A DNA stretch of 25,974 bases from contig JAANWY010000141.1 of the NCBI GenBank assembly GCA_018263655.1, forward strand, positions 1-25,974, written 5' to 3'. This DNA comes from Anaerolineales bacterium (GTDB lineage Bacteria; Chloroflexota; Anaerolineae; Epilineales; JAANWY01). Each line of letters begins with the position of its first letter. The first letter of the stretch is position 1. Below, piece by piece: positions 21,139 through 25,974 of the stretch. The notes under the pieces were generated by a model. It was not told the origin of the DNA and did no database searches. It worked only from the letters and a program-made list of their open reading frames with translations. A program made the translations under genes and the position numbers.

Positions 21139-22107
21139 TCACTCCTCGAGTGGATAGTGGCAAGCAACCCACCTGTCGCGTATCGCCTCCAGCGGAGGCT
21201 CTACTTCAGTACAGTGCTTGTCAGCATACGGGCAGCGGGTTCGGAAACTGCAGCCAGAGGGTGGGTTGATGGGCGAAGGAACATCACCTTCTAGGATAAT
21301 CCGCTCTCGCCGAACCCTTGGGTCAAGCGATGGGATGCTGTCAATGAGTGACTTGGTGTAGGGGTGCTTGGGAACAGCGAAGAGGTCCTCCGTCTGGCCC
21401 ACTTCGACCAACTTTCCCAGGTACATCACGCCGATGCGATCACACACATACTGCATCACGCTCAAGTCGTGAGAGATAATAAGATACGTCAGCCCAAATT
21501 CCTCTTTGAGTTCCACTAAGAGATTCAGAATCTTCGACTGTACCGACACGTCCAGCGCGCTAGTTGGCTCATCGAGCAAGATAAGCTGAGGGTGCAGGAC
21601 CAGGGCGCGCGCCAGGGCGATGCGTTGGCGCTGGCCACCGCTGAATTCGTGAGGGTAGCGGAAAAGGTGCTCTTCGTTCAGGCCCACGCGCTGGAGCATA
21701 TCGAGCACCCGCTCCCTGACCTCTGATCGCTCAGCGAGACCGTGAATCACAAGGCCCTCACTGACGATGTCTTTAACGAGCTTGCGCGGATGCAGTGAAG
21801 AGTATGGGTCCTGAAACACAATTTGCATGTGGCGGTAGATGCGCTTCTTATCACTACCCTGCCACTCTAGAATATTGTCGCCGTTCAAGGACACACTGCC
21901 ACCGGTCGGCTCGATGAGTCGGAGCAACGAGCGTGCGAGGGTGGTCTTACCACAACCGGACTCGCCCACGACGCCGAAAACCTCCCCCGGCTCGATGTCA
22001 AACGAGACCCCATCGACGGCCTTCACGAAATCTGTGGGATCGCGGAACAAGCCCCCACCGATGGGGAAGTGCTTCTTCAGATTCCGAACCTGGAGCAGTC
22101 TACTCAC
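21139..22107 (-). CDS. dppF: Peptide ABC transporter ATP-binding protein (DppF/OppF)
   Basis: This is one of the two ATPases that drive oligopeptide or dipeptide uptake. The 322-residue product has Walker A GESGCGKTT at 48-56, the signature FSGGQRQR from 155, Walker B LILLDEPTSALD at 175-186, and the C-terminal oligopeptide-transporter domain with CSFRTRCPYADKHC. The start is GTG at 22107, overlapping the dppD stop codon by three bases (GTGA). The substrate may also be nickel or another solute handled by this family. With the dppA and dppB genes in this window broken, the system could be incomplete. Confidence 0.92.
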   Translation of the reverse strand: MSRLLQVRNLKKHFPIGGGLFRDPTDFVKAVDGVSFDIEPGEVFGVVGESGCGKTTLARSLLRLIEPTGGSVSLNGDNILEWQGSDKKRIYRHMQIVFQDPYSSLHPRKLVKDIVSEGLVIHGLAERSEVRERVLDMLQRVGLNEEHLFRYPHEFSGGQRQRIALARALVLHPQLILLDEPTSALDVSVQSKILNLLVELKEEFGLTYLIISHDLSVMQYVCDRIGVMYLGKLVEVGQTEDLFAVPKHPYTKSLIDSIPSLDPRVRRERIILEGDVPSPINPPSGCSFRTRCPYADKHCTEVEPPLEAIRDRWVACHYPLEE

Positions 22108-23189
22108 GACTGCTCTCCGACTGTGGCAGAGGCATCTGGATTCGCCCAGACGTTGGCCGGCAGCTCATCATGAGCAGCATCGGGAATCCCATCGCGCCCT
22201 TCCTCGTACAGTACACAAGCCGCGAAATGCCCCTGTTTCACCGTTAGCAAATCCGGTCTCTCTACAGCGCATTCGGACATAGCATATTCACAACGAGGGT
22301 GGAAGCGACAGCCGGCCGGCGGATCGACGAGGTCTGGCACGGAGCCCCGGATGGTATACAATGGTCCCTGCCTCGCCAAATTCGGCAGTGCACGGAGGAG
22401 ACCACGGGTGTATGGGTGAGCGGGATTGGTGAGCACCTCCTCGGTTGTGCCGTATTCGACAACGTTGCCGGCGTACATCACGGCAACTTTATCGCATGTC
22501 TCAGCGACAACACCCAGGTCGTGAGTGATGAGCAAGATCGACGCTTCAATCTGCTCCACGAGCTCGGTCATGAGATTCAGTATCTGGGCCTGAATCGTCA
22601 CATCCAACGCACTGGTGGGCTCATCAGCAATTAGCAATTTCGGGCGTGGCGCGAGCATCATGGCCAGCATCGCCCGCTGCGCCATACCGCCGGAAAGCTC
22701 GTGAGGATACTGATGCGCCACTTGCTCCGGGTCAGCAATCCGAACCGTGCGCAGTATCTCGATGGCCTCGGTTTGGGCATCATCCAGCGGCTTATAGTCG
22801 TGGATGGCGATGGATTCGGCAATCTGCGCGCCGATGGTAAAAGCTGGGTTCAGAGACACCTTCGGCTCCTGCATAATCATGCTGATTTGGCGCCCACGGA
22901 ACTCGCGCATCTCCCGTTCGCTCAGCGCCAACAGGTCCTGGCCTTCGAACAGTATTTGGCCACCTTCGATCTTGCCTGGATAGCGGATGAGGCGCAGCAC
23001 CGAGCGCGCTGTCACACTCTTGCCGCAGCCCGTCTCGCCAACGAGCCCAACGATTTCGCCGCGCCCGATCGTCAGGTTCACGCCATTAAGCGCACGGACG
23101 ACGCCTCGGTAGGTATAGAAGTTGACAAACAGATCCCGGACTTCGAGAATCGGGGACGAGACCGTATCGAACATCTGCTCCGCCATCAT
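22104..23189 (-). CDS. dppD: Peptide ABC transporter ATP-binding protein (DppD/OppD)
   Basis: This is the partner ATPase of DppF. The 361-residue product has Walker A GETGCGKSVT, signature LSGGMAQRAM, Walker B LLIADEPTSALD, and the C-terminal cysteine-containing domain CRFHPRCEYAMSEC. Two ATG codons stand in tandem at 23189 and 23186. The first overlaps the dppC stop (TGATG), while GAGG has better spacing to the second, so the protein may be one residue shorter. A longer in-frame start at 23297 lies within dppC and is rejected. All genes of the cluster overlap or touch, a sign of tight translational coupling. Confidence 0.92.
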   Translation of the reverse strand: MMAEQMFDTVSSPILEVRDLFVNFYTYRGVVRALNGVNLTIGRGEIVGLVGETGCGKSVTARSVLRLIRYPGKIEGGQILFEGQDLLALSEREMREFRGRQISMIMQEPKVSLNPAFTIGAQIAESIAIHDYKPLDDAQTEAIEILRTVRIADPEQVAHQYPHELSGGMAQRAMLAMMLAPRPKLLIADEPTSALDVTIQAQILNLMTELVEQIEASILLITHDLGVVAETCDKVAVMYAGNVVEYGTTEEVLTNPAHPYTRGLLRALPNLARQGPLYTIRGSVPDLVDPPAGCRFHPRCEYAMSECAVERPDLLTVKQGHFAACVLYEEGRDGIPDAAHDELPANVWANPDASATVGEQS

Positions 23190-24082
23190 CACCTCGTCAA
23201 CCTCGGGTCCAACACATCGCGCAGCCCGTCCCCCAACAGATTGAATCCCAGGACGGTTACCAGGATAGCCAGGCCTGGAAACGTGCTCAGCCACCACTGG
23301 CTCGTGATGAAGTTTCGTCCTTCAGCGATCATGATACCCCACTCAGGTGTCGGCGGTTGAGCCCCGAACCCGATGAACCCGAGGCCGGCAGCGGTAAGGA
23401 TGATAAACCCCATATCCAGCGTGACCTGAATGATAATCGGCGTGATGCACATCGGCAGCACATGGAGGAACAAGATGCGCATACGGCCGGCGCCAAGCGC
23501 CCGGATCGCCTCAATGTAATCTTCCTCTCGGACAGCCAACGCCTCCCCCCGGGCCAGTCGCGCATAGACCGGCCACGAGGCGATGGCAATGGCGAAGATG
23601 ACGTTCTCGAGGTCTGGCCCGAGAGCAGCCGCCACGGCCATAGCCAGTACGAGTTTGGGGAAGGCAAAGAACATATCCGTCACGCGCATCAGCAAATCGT
23701 CCACCAGTGCGCCGAAGTAGCCGGAGGTCACCCCCACAACCGTGCCGACGGTGCCGGCAATCACAGCCACAATCATCGCAATGCGCAGCGAGACGCGTGC
23801 GCCATGAATGACGCGGCTGAAAATATCGCGACCAAGCTGATCCGTGCCGAACCAATGTTCAGCACTCGGACCCTGCAGGCGATCGCTTGTCTCGCCTTTG
23901 ACAGGATTGTATGGCGCGAAATACGGACCGAAGGCGGCGACGAGAATGAAGACAAAAATAACGAGAATGCCGATTACGGATAGCGTGTTCCGCCGTAGAT
24001 ATGACCAAAAATAGAGCGCACTTTCCAACTGGCTCTTATAGCGATGTTGAAAGTCTTTAACCCACCCGGTTGCGACGCTCAC
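23189..24082 (-). CDS. dppC: Peptide ABC transporter permease (DppC)
   Basis: DppC is one of the two channel subunits in the inner membrane. The 297-residue product has an N-terminal cytoplasmic stretch, a first hydrophobic helix around LSVIGILVIFVFILVAAFGPY, the periplasmic HWFGTDQLGRDIFSRVIHGAR motif, and the ATPase-contacting loop EDYIEAIRALGAGRMRILFLHVLP, followed by further membrane helices. The chosen start is GTG at 24082, with AAGGG upstream and only one base after the dppB stop; the in-frame ATG at 24151 would lie inside dppB. Confidence 0.92.
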   Translation of the reverse strand: MSVATGWVKDFQHRYKSQLESALYFWSYLRRNTLSVIGILVIFVFILVAAFGPYFAPYNPVKGETSDRLQGPSAEHWFGTDQLGRDIFSRVIHGARVSLRIAMIVAVIAGTVGTVVGVTSGYFGALVDDLLMRVTDMFFAFPKLVLAMAVAAALGPDLENVIFAIAIASWPVYARLARGEALAVREEDYIEAIRALGAGRMRILFLHVLPMCITPIIIQVTLDMGFIILTAAGLGFIGFGAQPPTPEWGIMIAEGRNFITSQWWLSTFPGLAILVTVLGFNLLGDGLRDVLDPRLTR

Positions 24083-24083
24083 A

Positions 24084-24590
24084 CTAGATCCCTTCCACAC
24101 CGATACGCGGATTGAGAAACGCGTAGACGATATCGACCACCAGGTTGGCAAGGGAGAACGTCAGAGCAATCAGAAGTGTGGCTCCCATCACGGCCGGAAA
24201 GTCCAAGAACAGGAAGGACGAGGTGGCATATCGCCCGAGACCGGGCCAAGAGAAGATGCTCTCTGTCAATACGGAGCCTTCGAGCAAGCCACCGTATGTC
24301 ACGCCGATGATGGTGACTGTCGGGATCATGGCGTTGCGCAGCGCGTGCCGGTAGATCACGACTCGTTCCTTGACGCCCTTCACGCGGGCGGCCTCGATGT
24401 ACTCCTGACCGAGCACATCGAGCATGCTGGAGCGTGTGATACGGGTGATGGCGGCTGTGGAGAAGTAGCCGAGAACGAAAGCCGGCATGATCAGGTGCAT
24501 GACGGCGCTCCTGAAAGCCTCCCAGTTGCCGGCGATAATCGAATCCAGCGTGATGAATCCAGTCACCTGCGGCGGACGGATCACACGGCC
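24084..24590 (-). pseudogene. dppB: dppB permease gene, 5' part missing at a rearrangement junction
   Basis: Only the C-terminal 168 or so residues of a DppB-type permease are present, from GRVIRPPQVTGFITLDSIIAGN to the stop. They include the EAA loop EYIEAARVKGVKERVVIYRHAL and the final NPRIG. A complete family member is about 310-330 residues, so roughly half is missing, including the first membrane helix and the start codon. Upstream of about 24590 the frame stays open but reads the antisense of a substrate-binding protein gene, so that part is not real protein. The cut coincides with the cut in that gene on the other strand. Confidence 0.85.
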
Positions 24591-25583
24591 GGCTCTGGCC
24601 CGTTCGTCCTTGAGTCCTGGACGCGCAACACCGAGTTCGTGTTCCAAGCATTTGAGGATCACTGGAGTGGCCCACCTGGCGTTGACAGACTCATCATCAA
24701 AGACATGCGGGAGCCGGCAACCCAGAAACTGGCCCTTGAAAAGGGCGAGATAGACATCGCTTGGGATCTGCTCCAGGATCAGATCGTGGACTTTGAAGGC
24801 TCGGACGAGATTAGTGTACAAGAAAGCCCGACGTTCTTCATTTGGTATGTCGGCATGAATGTGGGCAAGGTCGAGGCTTTCGCTGACGAGCGAGTGCGTG
24901 ATGCTGTGCGGTATGCCATTGACTATGACGGCATCGTGAATGATCTCATGGCAGGTGGTGCAGCGAAAGGCCAGACCTTTGTGCCAAAAGCCATGTTCGC
25001 GCATTTGGACGAAACACCGTACTCGCGCGACGTCGAACAAGCTAAGAGCCTGATGGACGAAGCCGGCTACGGGGATGGCTTCAGTGTCGAGATGATCACT
25101 TCGCCGGCTTCGCCTTGGCCGGATATTGCAGCGAAGATCAAGGAAGATGTGTCTGAGATCGGTATCGACATCCAGATCAAACAGGTACAGGCAGCGCAGT
25201 TGTACGAGATCTACCGCGCTCAGGATCACGACATGGTGCTTGCTCAATGGGGGGCCGACTACGCTGACCCAGACGCGCTCGCCAAGCCTTTTGGCCACGC
25301 CCGAACTACAGGGGATGAAGCGGCCATCAAACAGCTTGCGTGGCGCAACATGTACACCAATGCCGAGACGTCGGACATGGTCGAGCAGGCTGCTGCGGAG
25401 CGGGATGCGGCTGAACGTGAGCAGATCTATACACAGATTCAGCAAATCATCCTTGATGAAGGCCCCTTCGCCATCTTCCTTTATCCAGTGGACAGAAAAG
25501 CCCACTTGAATCGGGTGCAGGGCTTCTCAGTCGTTCCGTTGTGGTATCTCTATGACCTGTCCGAGATTACAATAGAGGAGTAA
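24591..25583 (+). pseudogene. Peptide-binding protein gene (dppA/SBP_bac_5), 5' part missing
   Basis: The 330-residue open frame from GSGPFVLESWTRNTEF to the stop matches the C-terminal half of family 5 extracellular solute-binding proteins (DHWSGPPGVDRLIIKDM, DERVRDAVRYAIDYDGIV, MDEAGYGDGF, LAQWGADYADPDALAKPF). Members are usually about 500-600 residues and start with a secretion signal, which is absent here; there is no start codon or ribosome-binding site at the junction. A dppA gene normally precedes dppB on the same strand. Here it is on the opposite strand and meets the remaining dppB head to head at about 24588-24593 (GGCCGGC). Confidence 0.85.
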
Positions 25584-25636
25584 GCGAGTAGTCAACATGC
25601 CCCTCAGGGCACCATGAAGCATAAAAATGGTGCTGG

Positions 25637-25712
25637 CTCGGTCTGTAAGCGAAGCGGCGACCGGCCAGAGCAGCATTTTCAGAGTAGCGACAGCTTCGCT
25701 TCTCGTGCCGAG
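25637..25712. repeat. Inverted repeat after the dppA fragment
   Basis: CTCGG then AAGCGAAGC (25637-25655) is mirrored by GCTTCGCTT then CCGAG (25693-25712). A second pair of arms, AAAATG-TGCT near 25624 and AGCA-CATTTT near 25670, interleaves with it. No second copy was found in the window. Confidence 0.5.
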
Positions 25713-25850
25713 TAGGACGTTCTGACAGGGGGCGTTCGGTGTGCACAAGCCTGGCGACACATCTCGGGCAGGCTGACATCCACCGGATGCTCCCCGCTTT
25801 TGATCAGCAGCTCTAAATTCTGCTTATCTGCTTAGAAGATGCGCTTGGCC

Positions 25851-25948
25851 ACCCTTGCGAAGGTTGCAGAGTGGCCCCGCGGCGAAATGACACGCGATGA
25901 CCGACGGTGATTCTGCCGTGAGGCTGGCTCACGAACCTTCGCAAGGGT
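25851..25948. repeat. MITE-like inverted-repeat element
   Basis: ACCCTTGCGAAGGTT (25851-25865) is perfectly complementary to 25934-25948, enclosing 68 bases with no coding potential. A single copy is seen in this window. Confidence 0.65.
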
Positions 25949-25974
25949 CAAACGTAGAACTCCTGTTTCTGATC

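Larger units (their letters stand above)
25584..25974. other. Gene-free 391-base stretch with inverted repeats
   Basis: No credible coding region is seen. It holds an interleaved set of inverted repeats at about 25623-25712 and a clear inverted-repeat element at 25851-25948. If the junction at 24590 is an inversion or fold-back, the start of dppB would be expected beyond this point on the plus strand; nothing like a DppB N-terminus is seen before the window ends. Confidence 0.6.

Noticed and set aside
24594..25505. 5' extension of the dppB frame on the minus strand
   Set aside because: The frame stays open, but the sequence is the antisense of the substrate-binding protein; no permease helices are present.

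Overview
The window reads as a piece of a bacterial chromosome of moderately high GC. Most genes are housekeeping genes: smc, an sdhABCD operon, rnc, fabF, polA, argS, thpR and a peptide ABC transporter. The organism is probably a free-living heterotroph with a complete succinate dehydrogenase. The overall feel of the proteins (two PIG-L deacetylases, SdhB with CIMCGACYSAC, the 602-residue SdhA) suggests Chloroflexota (Anaerolineae-like). That is an impression from families and was not tested by any search.

Layout, left to right. Positions 1-4732: a PIG-L deacetylase and smc, both on the minus strand. Positions 4733-5394: a divergent intergenic region packed with three inverted-repeat elements. 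Positions 5395-8863: sdhA-sdhB-sdhC-sdhD on the plus strand, closed by a two-way terminator against the convergent rnc and fabF (9021-11167, minus). Positions 11168-13001: a second divergent region holding a small inverted-repeat element, a heptamer array, an intact IS1-like insertion sequence (11367-12516), and a repeat between two outward promoters. Positions 13002-17808: polA and argS (plus). Positions 18088-19865: thpR, a LOG-like gene and a phosphoribosyltransferase gene (minus). Positions 20108-24590: a minus-strand cluster of dppB (only its 3' part), dppC, dppD, dppF, a 63-residue membrane protein and a second PIG-L deacetylase. Positions 24591-25583: the 3' part of a peptide-binding protein gene (dppA type) on the plus strand, cut at the same point as dppB. 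The last 391 bases hold only inverted repeats.

The genes are mostly ordinary; the spaces between them are not. Almost every gap over 100 bases carries a different short hairpin or MITE-like element, and four families are present twice. One family (7236-7355 and 15964-16083) is flanked by 10-base direct repeats and has landed in the sdhB ribosome-binding site, regenerating it. Another (4834-4980 and 12698-12867) lies in both divergent regions. At polA|fabF it is bracketed by two good outward sigma70-type promoters; at smc|sdhA the smc side has a good promoter and the sdhA side only a weak one. This pairing of a repeat with promoters is the most unusual signal here. The second major oddity is the head-to-head truncation of dppA and dppB at about 24590, which is either a real inversion or an assembly/amplification chimera.
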